A DNA stretch of 61,550 nt from Actinomycetes bacterium (lineage in GTDB: Bacteria; Actinomycetota; Acidimicrobiia; Acidimicrobiales; RAAP-2), in contig JAJYYG010000157.1 of NCBI GenBank assembly GCA_021801235.1, positions 1-61,550 of the forward strand, in the 5' to 3' direction. Both the position numbers and the translations under genes were made by a program. Shown here piece by piece: positions 49,205 to 58,770 of this stretch (its first letter is position 1; each line of letters begins with the position of its first letter). A model generated the notes under the pieces. It had not been told where the DNA came from, made no database searches, and worked only from the letters and a program-made list of their open reading frames with translations.

Positions 49205-49882
49205 GTGGACTCCCCCCCGACCGGCCACCCCGGTGCCAGTGCAGCCGGTGGCCGGCCTCCGTCATCCGGAACCGGCGGTGACTCCGAACATCCGGTCGAC
49301 ATGATCGATCTCGAGCTGGCGAGCGACGCCAATCTGGTGGTTGCCGTGGGCCGGTGGCACCATCCGGCGCTCGCCGAGTGCTACCGGCGCCACGGTGGTG
49401 CCGTCCACGCGCTCTCCCGGCGCATCCTCCGGAGCGAGCAGGCGGCGGAGGAGATCACCCAGGAGGTGTTCCTCGACCTCTGGCAGCACCCCGAGAAGTT
49501 CGATGCGCAGCGCGGGACGTTGCGGTCGTTTCTGCTCGCCCGCACCCACGGCAAGTCGGTCGACCTCATCCGGGCCGAGACCTCGCGGCGACGGCGGGAG
49601 GACCGCACCACCCGCGAGACGGCGACGTCGGGGTACGACATCGAGCACCAGGTGTGGGACATGACCGTGGCCGAGCAGGTGCACGAGGCCCTGACCGCGC
49701 TGCCCGACGACCTGAGGAGGCCCATAGAATTGGCCTACTTCGGCGGGCGGACCTACCGGGAGGTGGCGACGATGCTGGGCGAACCGGAGGGGACGGTGAA
49801 GAGCCGGATCCGGGCGGGTCTGTCGCGGCTCAAGGTCAACCTGGCGGAACGGGGCGTCGAGCCCGCAGGAGCGGAACGATGA
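49205..49882 (+). CDS. ECF-family RNA polymerase sigma factor
   Basis: A 225-residue sigma factor with a Gly/Pro-rich 35-residue lead. Region 2 (LAECYRRHGGAVHALSRRIL, RSEQAAEEITQEVFLDLWQ) binds core polymerase and the -10; region 4 (ALTALPDDLRRPIELAYFG, RTYREVATMLGEPEGTVKS, then RIRAGLSRLK) is the HTH for the -35. The start is set by TACGGT seven bases upstream of GTG 49205; ATG 49181 is in frame but before the box. The stop overlaps the anti-sigma gene (ATGA), indicating coupled control. Possible targets include the divergent cupredoxin gene. Confidence 0.93.
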   Translation: MDSPPTGHPGASAAGGRPPSSGTGGDSEHPVDMIDLELASDANLVVAVGRWHHPALAECYRRHGGAVHALSRRILRSEQAAEEITQEVFLDLWQHPEKFDAQRGTLRSFLLARTHGKSVDLIRAETSRRRREDRTTRETATSGYDIEHQVWDMTVAEQVHEALTALPDDLRRPIELAYFGGRTYREVATMLGEPEGTVKSRIRAGLSRLKVNLAERGVEPAGAER

Positions 49883-50754
49883 ACGAGGCACTGCCGGAGC
49901 GTTCGGAGCACGAGATCGAGGAGCTCCTCGGGGCGTACGCCCTCGACGCCGTCGACCCTGACGAGGCGGCGGCGGTGGAGCGGCACCTGCGCACCTGCGT
50001 CCGCTGCTCGGCGGAGGTGGCGAGCTACCACGAGGTGACCGGCCTCCTCGCCAACTCCGGGGGCGACGCACCGACGGCGCTCTGGGACAAGATCGCCGAC
50101 CGTCTGGACGAGCCGGCCGCGCCGTCGTGGGATCTGTTGGCCGCCCGCCTCGACCCGCCACCGAGGTCGCGGCCGTCAGGGACGGAGCCGGATGGAGCTT
50201 CGGAGCCGCGGGACGGTTCTGCGGCAGGTGACGGGACGGTCATCCCGCTCGACGGCCGGCGTCGGCGCGGGCGGCTCTTCGTCCGGGCCATGGGTGTCGT
50301 CGCCGCCGCCGCTGCGGTGGCCGCCCTGGTGCTCGGTGTGCAGGTCCGTCATCTCGACCACCAGGTCAGCGCGCTCAGTGCCGGACGATCGACGGTGACG
50401 GCGGCCATGCAGACTGCGCTGGAGAACCCGGCCACCCAGCGCGTCCTGCTCACCGCCACGCCGACCTCGCCCGACCGGACGGCCACGGTCACCCTGGTCC
50501 TCGGAACTTCGGATACCAGCTACCTGGCGGCCCAAGGGCTCCCCCCTCTCGCACCGGGCGAGACGTACCAGCTGTGGGGCGTGATCAACAACCAGCGGAT
50601 CTCCCTCGGCGTGCTCGGTGCGGCCCCCACGGTCCGGGCGTTCAGCTTCGACTCCGGGGTGAAGGTCGCCGCCTTCGCCATCACGGCCGAACAGGCCGGC
50701 GGGGTGGTGCAGTCCACCCACGCTCCCGTGGTGGAGGGCGTGGTCAGAACCTGA
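49879..50754 (+). CDS. Membrane-anchored anti-sigma factor (RskA/ZAS type)
   Basis: A 291-residue protein. The N-terminal ZAS domain (ELLGAYALDAVDPDEAAAVE, then RHLRTCVRCSAEVASY with the HxxxCxxC motif) binds the ECF sigma encoded just upstream. A single membrane span follows at about residues 136-158 (FVRAMGVVAAAAAVAALVLG). The extracytoplasmic part (ATVTLVLGTSDTSYLAAQGL, YQLWGVINNQRISLGVLGA) matches RskA C-terminal domains. Release of the sigma is presumably triggered by proteolysis or redox change. Its stop codon lies in the first unit of a 25-bp tandem repeat. Confidence 0.9.
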   Translation: MNEALPERSEHEIEELLGAYALDAVDPDEAAAVERHLRTCVRCSAEVASYHEVTGLLANSGGDAPTALWDKIADRLDEPAAPSWDLLAARLDPPPRSRPSGTEPDGASEPRDGSAAGDGTVIPLDGRRRRGRLFVRAMGVVAAAAAVAALVLGVQVRHLDHQVSALSAGRSTVTAAMQTALENPATQRVLLTATPTSPDRTATVTLVLGTSDTSYLAAQGLPPLAPGETYQLWGVINNQRISLGVLGAAPTVRAFSFDSGVKVAAFAITAEQAGGVVQSTHAPVVEGVVRT

Positions 50755-50866
50755 TCGGCACCGAGCCGACGGCGCCTGATCGGCACCGCGCCGACGGCGC
50801 CTGATCGGCACCGCGCCGACGGCGCCTGATCGGCACCGCGCCGACGGCGCCTGATCGGCACCGCGC
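50751..50866. repeat. 25-bp tandem repeat, 4.6 copies, between convergent genes
   Basis: Units starting at 50751, 50776, 50801, 50826 and 50851 (last partial) read ctgatcggcaccgcgccgac followed by ggcgc. Each full unit contains gcgcc-gac-ggcgc, a small hairpin; the first has one change. The array occupies almost the whole gap between the anti-sigma and TetR genes and may act as a bidirectional terminator. Confidence 0.9.
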
Positions 50867-50868
50867 TC

Positions 50869-51543
50869 TCAGATGGGGTGGACCTGGCGGAGGCCGGCCC
50901 AGGCGAGGTCGGAGACCCGTGCCGCGAGCAGGGCCGCCTCCTCCGAGGTGGTCGGCGTGCGTCCGGCTCCGGTCCGGTCTCCGCCGTCCTTCCCCGGGGT
51001 GCTCCGTCCGGCGCGGCTCCGGATCCAGTGCCGGCTGGCACCCTCGACCATCCCCACCACCGAGTACGCCAGCAGCAGTCGGTGCTCAGGAGCGAGATCG
51101 GCGTCGATGAGCGGATCGATGGCCCGGGCGATCGTGTCCTCGACCCTGCGCAGAGCCTCGCCCAGCTCCGGATCGTCCGGCGCGTCCCTGCCGTAGAGGA
51201 GGCCGAACGCGTGCTCGTTGCCGACCATCATCTCGAAGTAGGCGGCCATGCCCACCTCGACCTGCTGCCTGGGTCCGGCCGCTCCGGCCGTCGCCGCGAC
51301 GATCCGCCGCTCCAGCTCGCGGGACAAGGCGTCCATCAGCTCCAGGTAGAGCGCGCGTTTGGACTCGAAGTGCTGGTAGACCAGTGGCTTGGTCACCCCC
51401 GCCGCCTCGGCGATGTGCTCCATGGTGGTGGCCGCGTAGCCCCGTTCGGCGAAGATGGTGAGGGCGACCTCGACCAGCTGGCGCCGCCGCTCTCCGGCGG
51501 TGAGGCGCCGGGGCTGGACGACGACGTCGGTGGCCGTCGGCAC
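50869..51543 (-). CDS. TetR-family transcriptional regulator
   Basis: A 224-residue regulator. The HTH is ALTIFAERGYAATTMEHIAE then AAGVTKPLVYQHFESKRALY, a textbook TetR pattern; the ligand domain includes GMAAYFEMMVGNEHAFGLLY and LLAYSVVGMVEGASRHWIRS. The C-terminal 30 residues are disordered-looking then LARVSDLAWAGLRQV-like. GTG 51543 is chosen as the first start before the HTH with normal spacing; GTG 51705 would add a Pro-rich lead. No adjacent target is evident. Confidence 0.85.
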   Translation of the reverse strand: MPTATDVVVQPRRLTAGERRRQLVEVALTIFAERGYAATTMEHIAEAAGVTKPLVYQHFESKRALYLELMDALSRELERRIVAATAGAAGPRQQVEVGMAAYFEMMVGNEHAFGLLYGRDAPDDPELGEALRRVEDTIARAIDPLIDADLAPEHRLLLAYSVVGMVEGASRHWIRSRAGRSTPGKDGGDRTGAGRTPTTSEEAALLAARVSDLAWAGLRQVHPI

Positions 51544-51799
51544 GGACGGATCCCCGGGGCCCGATCCCGTCAACGGGCGGGAGCGGTGCGTCTCCGGGCA
51601 GGGGGCGGGAGGCAGCGGGGTCACCGCGGCCGGATCGGACGGGCGGTGTCGCCAGGGGACCCGCCCTCCTCCGCTCCCCCGGGGCCGGGTAGCGGAGGGC
51701 GGCACGCGACGGCTTGCAGGTACACCGGCCTACCGCCGAGGGCCTGGCCGGCGAGCCGGGGATCGGGAGGCAACGGGTACACCGGGTCCGCGTCCATCG
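51544..51799. other. Gap between the TetR and glycosyltransferase genes
   Basis: About 255 bp with no supported gene. A 60-codon minus-strand frame (51621-51803) is Pro-rich without any domain. No promoter or terminator could be assigned. Confidence 0.4.
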
Positions 51800-52903
51800 T
51801 CACGTTCTAGACGCGTTCCGGATCGGGTGCGGGCACGGCGGCCGGACGGCGGCCGTAGAGAGGGCGTCGGGGAGGATGGCAGCCACGCGTTCGGGCAACC
51901 GGTCCAGCGAGAAGTGCGTCTCGGCCACCGACGCGTTGTGGTCCAAGGGTGCGGGGTCGCGGTGCTCCAACCACCCGCGCAGCGATCCCAGCTCGTCGAG
52001 CCGGTACCACCGGAACCCGAAGGCGGCGAGCTCGGATGCCACCGGATACGGGCCGATCACGAGGGGCCTGCGATGGACGGCCGACTCCACCGCCGGGTTC
52101 CCGAACCCCTCCCAGGTGGACGGGAGCGCGACGACGTCGCAGGCGGCATAGGCGGCGGCGACCCCTCCCTCCGGGGCCGGGCCGGGCCAGCCGAGCAGCA
52201 CCTCCTCCGGCGAGCTCGCCACCAGCCGGTCGAGGGTCGGTCCGTAGCCGTCCTCCGGTCCACCGAGCAACCAGTACCGTGCGGCCAGCGCGCGGGCAGC
52301 GGCCATCCCGCCGGGGATGTTCTTCCGCTCGAGCGCCCGGGTGGGTTGGAGGACCAGGAGGTCCTCCTCGGCCAGGCCCAGGGCGCTCCGCAGCTCGTCC
52401 CGCCACGCCCGGCGTAGCTCGGGGCCGGGACACCGGGTGTCGAAGGCGTTGTGGACGGTGGTGGCACGGATCCCGCACCGGCGAAGCTCCTCCCTGCTCA
52501 CTGCATTGATGGTGACGTGCGACCACGCGGCATCGTCGGCGGGCGGCGGGTGGCCGGCGAAACGGGGACGCTGCCACGGCAGGTCGTGATGGTGCATCAC
52601 GGCCGGTCGCCCGGCGAGCACCCGCGCCACCACGGCGGCGGCGGCCGGATTCAGGGGGAGCGAGCAGAGGTTCTCCACCACCACGAGGTCGGCGTCCTCG
52701 AGTGCAGCCGTCACCTCCGCCGCGGCCGGAGGTGCGGTCGCGCCGATCGCCAGCCCGGGCAGCAGGTGGTCGACCGGGCCTTCCCCGGCGACGGTGGTCG
52801 TCGCGAAGCCCAGGACTTCGAGCGCGCGCTGCCACTTGGCCGCCTCGACGGAGACCCCGTCGGAGCCTCCCAGCCGGAACGAGAGCAGTGCGGCGGTGAC
52901 GAT
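51800..52903 (-). CDS. Glycosyltransferase family 4-like protein with no canonical start codon
   Basis: A GT-B glycosyltransferase. The N-terminal half begins IVTAALLSFRLGGSDGVSVE and continues KWQRALEVLGFATTTVAG and DLVVVENLCSLPLNPAAAAV; the C-terminal donor-binding half has LQPTRALERKNIPGGMAAA, LLGWPGPAPEGGVAAAYAAC and VVALPSTWEGFGNPAVESAV. Coding homology reaches back to an in-frame TAG at 52914-52912. Between that stop and residue I there is only CGT CTC GCC. The first ATG/GTG/TTG is GTG 52714, which would delete about 63 residues of the first Rossmann domain. TAGCGT, which contains the stop, is a good -10 box six bases before ATC 52903, suggesting a leaderless ATC start. Confidence 0.75.
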   Translation of the reverse strand: MVTAALLSFRLGGSDGVSVEAAKWQRALEVLGFATTTVAGEGPVDHLLPGLAIGATAPPAAAEVTAALEDADLVVVENLCSLPLNPAAAAVVARVLAGRPAVMHHHDLPWQRPRFAGHPPPADDAAWSHVTINAVSREELRRCGIRATTVHNAFDTRCPGPELRRAWRDELRSALGLAEEDLLVLQPTRALERKNIPGGMAAARALAARYWLLGGPEDGYGPTLDRLVASSPEEVLLGWPGPAPEGGVAAAYAACDVVALPSTWEGFGNPAVESAVHRRPLVIGPYPVASELAAFGFRWYRLDELGSLRGWLEHRDPAPLDHNASVAETHFSLDRLPERVAAILPDALSTAAVRPPCPHPIRNASRT

Positions 52904-52909
52904 GGCGAG

Positions 52910-52981
52910 ACGCTACCGCGGCCCAGGTCGTGCGCCGGCCGTGCGCCGGTCGTGCGCCGGTCGTGCGCCGGCGGCTACCGT
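52910..52981. promoter_or_regulatory. Divergent leaderless promoters with four 11-bp direct repeats between
   Basis: TAGCGT on the minus strand (52915-52910) serves the glycosyltransferase and TACCGT on the plus strand (52976-52981) serves the enoyl-CoA hydratase, each six bases from its start. Four 11-bp units based on cgtgcgccgg (52929-52972) fill the space and could bind a regulator. Confidence 0.5.
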
Positions 52982-52987
52982 CGCGCC

Positions 52988-54950
<1,963 letters not shown>

Positions 54951-54998
54951 TGCGGGGGCGCACGCGGTGACGGGGGCCGGGGGTTGCACCCCGGGGCG

Positions 54999-55988
54999 GT
55001 GGGTCCGGTGATCCTCGCCACGGTCGTCCAGGCCGATCCCCTGGGCCTCCTGGTGGCGTTCGGCGCCGGCATGCTGTCGTTCGTGTCCCCCTGTGTCCTC
55101 CCTCTCGTTCCCGGGTACGTGTCGATGGTCTCCGGGCTCTCGGCGGTGGAGCTGGAGGCGATCCGCCCGTCGAGGCCCGGACCGGCCGGCGTGGCGGTCG
55201 ACGGGCGGGTGCCGGTCGGGGTGGGGGCGGGCGGAGCGGAAGGTGAGGTGGGGGCGCTCGGGGCACCCCCCGGCGGACGAGTGGCGCCTGCACCCGAGGA
55301 AACCGCGGTCACCGCGGTCGCCGCGGCCCCCGGGGCTTCCGGCGTCCGCGCCGTCCCGCCGGCTCCGGTCGACGCCCGTGCCAGGCTCCTGCGGGGCATC
55401 CTCCTGTTCATCGCCGGGTTCACGGTCGTGTTCACGATGCTCGGCGCCTCGGCGTCTTCGGTGGGCCACCTCCTCGCCACCCACCGACCGGCGCTCGACA
55501 CCGTCTCCGGTCTCCTCATCGTCGCGTTCGGCTCCTTCCTCGTCCTCATGGCGGCGGGCGTCCGCCTCCCCGCGACGCTGACCGGCGAGCACCGGATCGC
55601 GGTGCGGCCGTCGGTGCTCGGCGCGTGGGCACCCCCGATCATGGGCGTGGCGTTCGCCTTCGCCTGGACCCCCTGCATCGGGCCGGTGCTGGCGAGCGTC
55701 CTGGCCCTGGCCGCGGGGACCGGGGGCACCACCACCGGGGGGATCGCCCTCCTCCTCGCCTACTCGCTCGGTCTCGGGGTTCCCTTCCTGCTCTTCGGGC
55801 TGGCGTTCGGCCGGATGACCGACCTCATCGCCCGGTTCCGGGGGAAGTTGCGCCTGGTGGACCTGGTGGGCGGCGCCGTCCTGGTGGCCTTCGGCGTCCT
55901 GCTGCTGACCGGGAACGTGGACGTGCTGTCGGCGCACATCTCCGCCTGGCTCCGTGACCTCGGCCTGGGACGGCTCTCGACCAGCTGA
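54999..55988 (+). CDS. ccdA: CcdA-type thiol-disulfide membrane transporter
   Basis: A 329-residue membrane protein that carries reducing power across the membrane for cytochrome c haem ligation. Conserved Cys-Pro motifs are FVSPCVLPLVPGYVSM in span 1 and FAWTPCIGPVLASVLALA in the second repeat. Other spans include LLRGILLFIAGFTVVFTML, DTVSGLLIVAFGSFLVLMAA and LVGGAVLVAFGVLLLTGN. A 70-residue Ala/Pro/Gly-rich insert lies between spans 1 and 2. Start GTG 54999 is chosen as first of three close GTGs. It sits immediately before ccmABCDEF, supporting a role in cytochrome c maturation. Confidence 0.87.
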   Translation: MGPVILATVVQADPLGLLVAFGAGMLSFVSPCVLPLVPGYVSMVSGLSAVELEAIRPSRPGPAGVAVDGRVPVGVGAGGAEGEVGALGAPPGGRVAPAPEETAVTAVAAAPGASGVRAVPPAPVDARARLLRGILLFIAGFTVVFTMLGASASSVGHLLATHRPALDTVSGLLIVAFGSFLVLMAAGVRLPATLTGEHRIAVRPSVLGAWAPPIMGVAFAFAWTPCIGPVLASVLALAAGTGGTTTGGIALLLAYSLGLGVPFLLFGLAFGRMTDLIARFRGKLRLVDLVGGAVLVAFGVLLLTGNVDVLSAHISAWLRDLGLGRLSTS

Positions 55989-56086
55989 GGGCATCCGCGC
56001 GGCGGAGCGGGACCGCCGACCGCCGGTGAGACCGCCCGCCCCGCCTGGCTTGATCGCTCCGGCCCCCGTAGCATGGGCCGACGGCT

Positions 56087-56971
56087 ATGGCCCCCGCAGC
56101 TCCCCCCACTCCTGCACTGTCCCTCCGCGACGTGGTCGCGCTGTCCGGGCGGTTCCCCCTGCTCGCCGGCGTCGACCTTGAGGTCGGCACCGGCGAGGTG
56201 GTGCTGGTCGAGGGGCCCAACGGTGCGGGGAAGACCAGCCTCCTCCGGGTGGCCGCCGGCCTCGTCCCGGTCACGTCCGGTCGGCTCACCGTGCTCGGCC
56301 TCGACCCGGAGCGCTACCGCACGGCCGTCCGCCGCCGGGTCGGAATGCTCGCCCATGCTTCCCACCTCTACGACGACCTCAACGTGCGCGAGAACGTGCG
56401 CTTCGCGGTCCGGGCCGCCGGTGCCGATCCCGGCCGGATCGGTCCGGCCTGCGAGCGGCTCGGCCTCACCGGTCGGCTCCTGCGCACCAGCGCGGCCAAG
56501 CTGTCGGCCGGCCAGCGCCGGAGGGTGGCGCTGGCGGTGCTGGTGGCACGGGCCCCCGACCTCTGGCTGCTCGACGAGCCCCACGCCGGGCTCGACGCCT
56601 CGGCCCGCACCCTGCTCGACGAGCTCATCGGTGAGGCCGTCGCGACCGGTGCCACCGTGGTGGTGGCGTCGCACGAACCGGAGCTGCTGGAGCCGCTGGC
56701 CGACCGGTCGGTCACGGTCAGCGGTGGACGGGTGACCGGGGAACGGTCGATCCGGTCACCTGTGGCCGACGTCCCCGTCCCCGTCCGAGCAGTCGGGTCC
56801 GCGGCACCCGCCAGCGGACCGCCGGTGGAAAGGGTCGGATCCGCGGAGCCCGCCGCCGGACCGCCGGAAGGGGTCGGGTCCGCGGCACCCGCCGCCGGAC
56901 CGCCGGAAGGGGTCGGATCCGCGGAGCCCGCCGCCGGACCGCCGGTGGAGAGGGTCGCCCATGTGGCGTGA
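56087..56971 (+). CDS. ccmA: CcmA, ATP-binding subunit of the haem-exporter-like CcmABCD complex
   Basis: A 294-residue ABC ATPase: Walker A LVEGPNGAGKTSLLRVAAG, signature KLSAGQRRRVALAVLVA, Walker B LWLLDEPHAGLD. It energises CcmABCD, which releases holo-CcmE after haem loading. The C-terminal 60 residues carry four 39-42-bp repeats (VGSAEPAAGPPEG), absent from normal CcmA, which is about 205 residues. ATG 56087; TAGCAT lies 12 bases upstream. The 3' end overlaps ccmB by 11 bp. Confidence 0.9.
   Translation: MAPAAPPTPALSLRDVVALSGRFPLLAGVDLEVGTGEVVLVEGPNGAGKTSLLRVAAGLVPVTSGRLTVLGLDPERYRTAVRRRVGMLAHASHLYDDLNVRENVRFAVRAAGADPGRIGPACERLGLTGRLLRTSAAKLSAGQRRRVALAVLVARAPDLWLLDEPHAGLDASARTLLDELIGEAVATGATVVVASHEPELLEPLADRSVTVSGGRVTGERSIRSPVADVPVPVRAVGSAAPASGPPVERVGSAEPAAGPPEGVGSAAPAAGPPEGVGSAEPAAGPPVERVAHVA
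56792..56953. repeat. 39-42-bp tandem repeat, four copies, in the ccmA 3' end
   Basis: Four units beginning gtcgg(a/g)tccgcgg encode VGSA(A/E)PA(S/A)GPP tails of 13-14 residues. All unit lengths are multiples of three, so copy changes keep frame. Confidence 0.85.
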
Positions 56972-57632
56972 CGCCGCGCTCGTCGCCGGCAAGGACCTCC
57001 GCATCGAGGCACGGTCCAAGGTGGCGCTCAGCCAGGTGGCGCCGTTCGGGGTCGTGGCGCTGGGCCTGTTCGCCTTCGCGCTCGGTCCCGACCGTGCCCC
57101 GATGGTCTCCGGGGCACCGGGCCTGTTCTGGGTGGCGGTCCTCTTCTCGACGGTGCTCGCCATCCAGCGCAGCGTGTCCGTCGAATCGGCCGACGGCGCA
57201 CGCGACGGGTTGCGGCTCTCCGGGCTCGACCCCGCCGGCCTCTTCCTCGGCAAGGCGCTGGCGGTCGCCGCCCAGCTGGTGGTGCTCGAGCTGGTCCTCA
57301 CGGTCGGGGTGGTCCTCCTCTACGGGGCCGCGGTGAAGACGGTCTGGCTGATCGCCGTCGCCTGCCTGCTCGGGACGGTCGGCCTTGCCGCCGCCGGCAC
57401 CCTCTACGGGGCGTTGTCCGCGGGGATCCGGGTGCGCGAGACGCTCCTGCCTTTCCTCCTCCTCCCGGTCGTCACGCCGATCCTGCTGGCGGGGACCCGC
57501 ATCTGGCAGGCGGGGCTCGCCGGCGGCACCCCCTCGGACGCCACGCCATGGCTCCACCTGCTCCTCGCGTTCGACGCCGTGTACCTGGCCGTCGGCGTCG
57601 TCGTCTACGGACCCATCCAGGAGGCAACATGA
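56961..57632 (+). CDS. ccmB: CcmB, membrane subunit of the CcmABCD complex
   Basis: A 223-residue protein with six membrane spans (LSQVAPFGVVALGLFAFALG, APGLFWVAVLFSTVLAIQRS, AAQLVVLELVLTVGVVLLYG, WLIAVACLLGTVGLAAAGT, RETLLPFLLLPVVTPILLA, LLLAFDAVYLAVGVVVYG). The family motif VSVESADGARDGLRLSGLDP is clear. It overlaps ccmA and ccmC, so the complex is translated as a unit. Confidence 0.9.
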   Translation: MWRDAALVAGKDLRIEARSKVALSQVAPFGVVALGLFAFALGPDRAPMVSGAPGLFWVAVLFSTVLAIQRSVSVESADGARDGLRLSGLDPAGLFLGKALAVAAQLVVLELVLTVGVVLLYGAAVKTVWLIAVACLLGTVGLAAAGTLYGALSAGIRVRETLLPFLLLPVVTPILLAGTRIWQAGLAGGTPSDATPWLHLLLAFDAVYLAVGVVVYGPIQEAT

Positions 57633-58555
57633 CCAGTACCGTCGTGACCGAACGGTCGGATGACCACCGCCGGGGGGACAGCGCCGACCCCGACCTGGTC
57701 GGCGGGACACGGAACGGCCCGCCGGTCCTCTCCCGCGGGGCCGTCCTGACGACCCGGGTCGTCGGGGTCGCCGCCGTGGTCGGGGTCGCCTTCACCGTCT
57801 GGCTCGGGCTGTGGGTCACACCCCCGGACAAGGTGCAGGGGAACCTGGTCCGCCTGGTGTACATCCATCCCGGGGTGGCGTGGGTGGCGCTCTATCTGGC
57901 GTTCGGGCTCGCCGCCGTGGCGAGCCTGCTCTACCTGTGGCCGCGCACCCGCTCCCTCTTCTGGGACCGCCTGGCCGCCGCCGCCGTCGAGGTCGGTGTG
58001 GTCTTCAACGTGTGCACGCTCATCTCGGGCTCCATCTGGGGACGCCCGACCTGGGGGGTGTGGTGGGCGTGGGACGCCCGGCTGACCAGCACCGCCGCCC
58101 TGCTCGTGCTCTTCCTCGGCTACATGGCCCTGCGGCGCGTCCCGGCCGAGCCCGAGGTGCGGGCGAAGCGGAGCGCCTTCGCCGCCCTGTTCGCGGCGCT
58201 CGACGTCCCCATCGTCCACTTCTCCGTGGTGTGGTGGAAGACGCTCCACCAGGGGGCGACCGTGCTCAACGCGAACCTGTCGCCGACGATCCACGGATCG
58301 ATGGCCTGGACGCTCCTGCTGGGGTTCGTCGCCCTGACGCTGGTGTTCGTCTGGATGCTCCTCGTGCGCTACCGCATCGGGGTGCTCGAGGACTGGGTGG
58401 GCAGCGGGGAGCTCGACCTCGCCCTTCGGGAGCGCCAGGCGGAAGGGATCGCTCCGCCGGTTGCTCCGGCCGACGTCCAACCGGCCCCGCCTGCGCCGGC
58501 GGAGACGCCTGCGGGCCGCGAAGCGCCCAGGGAGATCGCCGAGGTGTCGCAGTGA
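57629..58555 (+). CDS. ccmC: CcmC, haem-handling membrane protein
   Basis: A 308-residue protein with six spans. The Trp-rich haem-binding motif is RPTWGVWWAWDARLTSTAAL, and the flanking His are in RLVYIHPGVAWVALYL and VVWWKTLHQGATVLN. CcmC loads haem onto CcmE. The N-terminal 35 and C-terminal 60 residues are hydrophilic extensions. ATG 57629 overlaps the ccmB stop (ATGA). Confidence 0.93.
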   Translation: MTSTVVTERSDDHRRGDSADPDLVGGTRNGPPVLSRGAVLTTRVVGVAAVVGVAFTVWLGLWVTPPDKVQGNLVRLVYIHPGVAWVALYLAFGLAAVASLLYLWPRTRSLFWDRLAAAAVEVGVVFNVCTLISGSIWGRPTWGVWWAWDARLTSTAALLVLFLGYMALRRVPAEPEVRAKRSAFAALFAALDVPIVHFSVVWWKTLHQGATVLNANLSPTIHGSMAWTLLLGFVALTLVFVWMLLVRYRIGVLEDWVGSGELDLALRERQAEGIAPPVAPADVQPAPPAPAETPAGREAPREIAEVSQ

Positions 58556-58770
58556 GCTACGTGAACGCCGGGTACGCCATCGTCCTCGGGATCCTCTTCC
58601 TCTACGGCCTCAACCTGCTCTGGCGCCGCCGCCGGCTCACCCGGACGGTGGCGCGGGTGACGGACTCCCGACCGGCGGCCGACCGGCCCGGCGGGTCGTC
58701 CGGAGCGGGGCCCGGCGGGTCGCAACCGGCCCCGCTGCCCGCAGCCCGGCCGGCGGCGGAGGTCGGGTGA
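58552..58770 (+). CDS. ccmD: CcmD-like small membrane protein
   Basis: A 72-residue protein with one membrane span (YVNAGYAIVLGILFLYGLNL) followed by a basic stretch (WRRRRLTRTVARV) and a Pro/Gly-rich tail. Position, size and the Tyr-rich span match CcmD, which is required for holo-CcmE release. It overlaps both neighbours by GTGA junctions. The primary sequence of CcmD is poorly conserved, so the call rests mainly on context. Confidence 0.75.
   Translation: MSYVNAGYAIVLGILFLYGLNLLWRRRRLTRTVARVTDSRPAADRPGGSSGAGPGGSQPAPLPAARPAAEVG

Noticed and set aside
50751-50866. Repeat array considered as a CRISPR array
   Set aside because: Units are directly adjacent without spacers and no cas genes are present.
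51621-51803. A 60-codon minus-strand frame between the TetR and glycosyltransferase genes
   Set aside because: Pro/Gly-rich with no domain or ribosome site; position alone does not support it.
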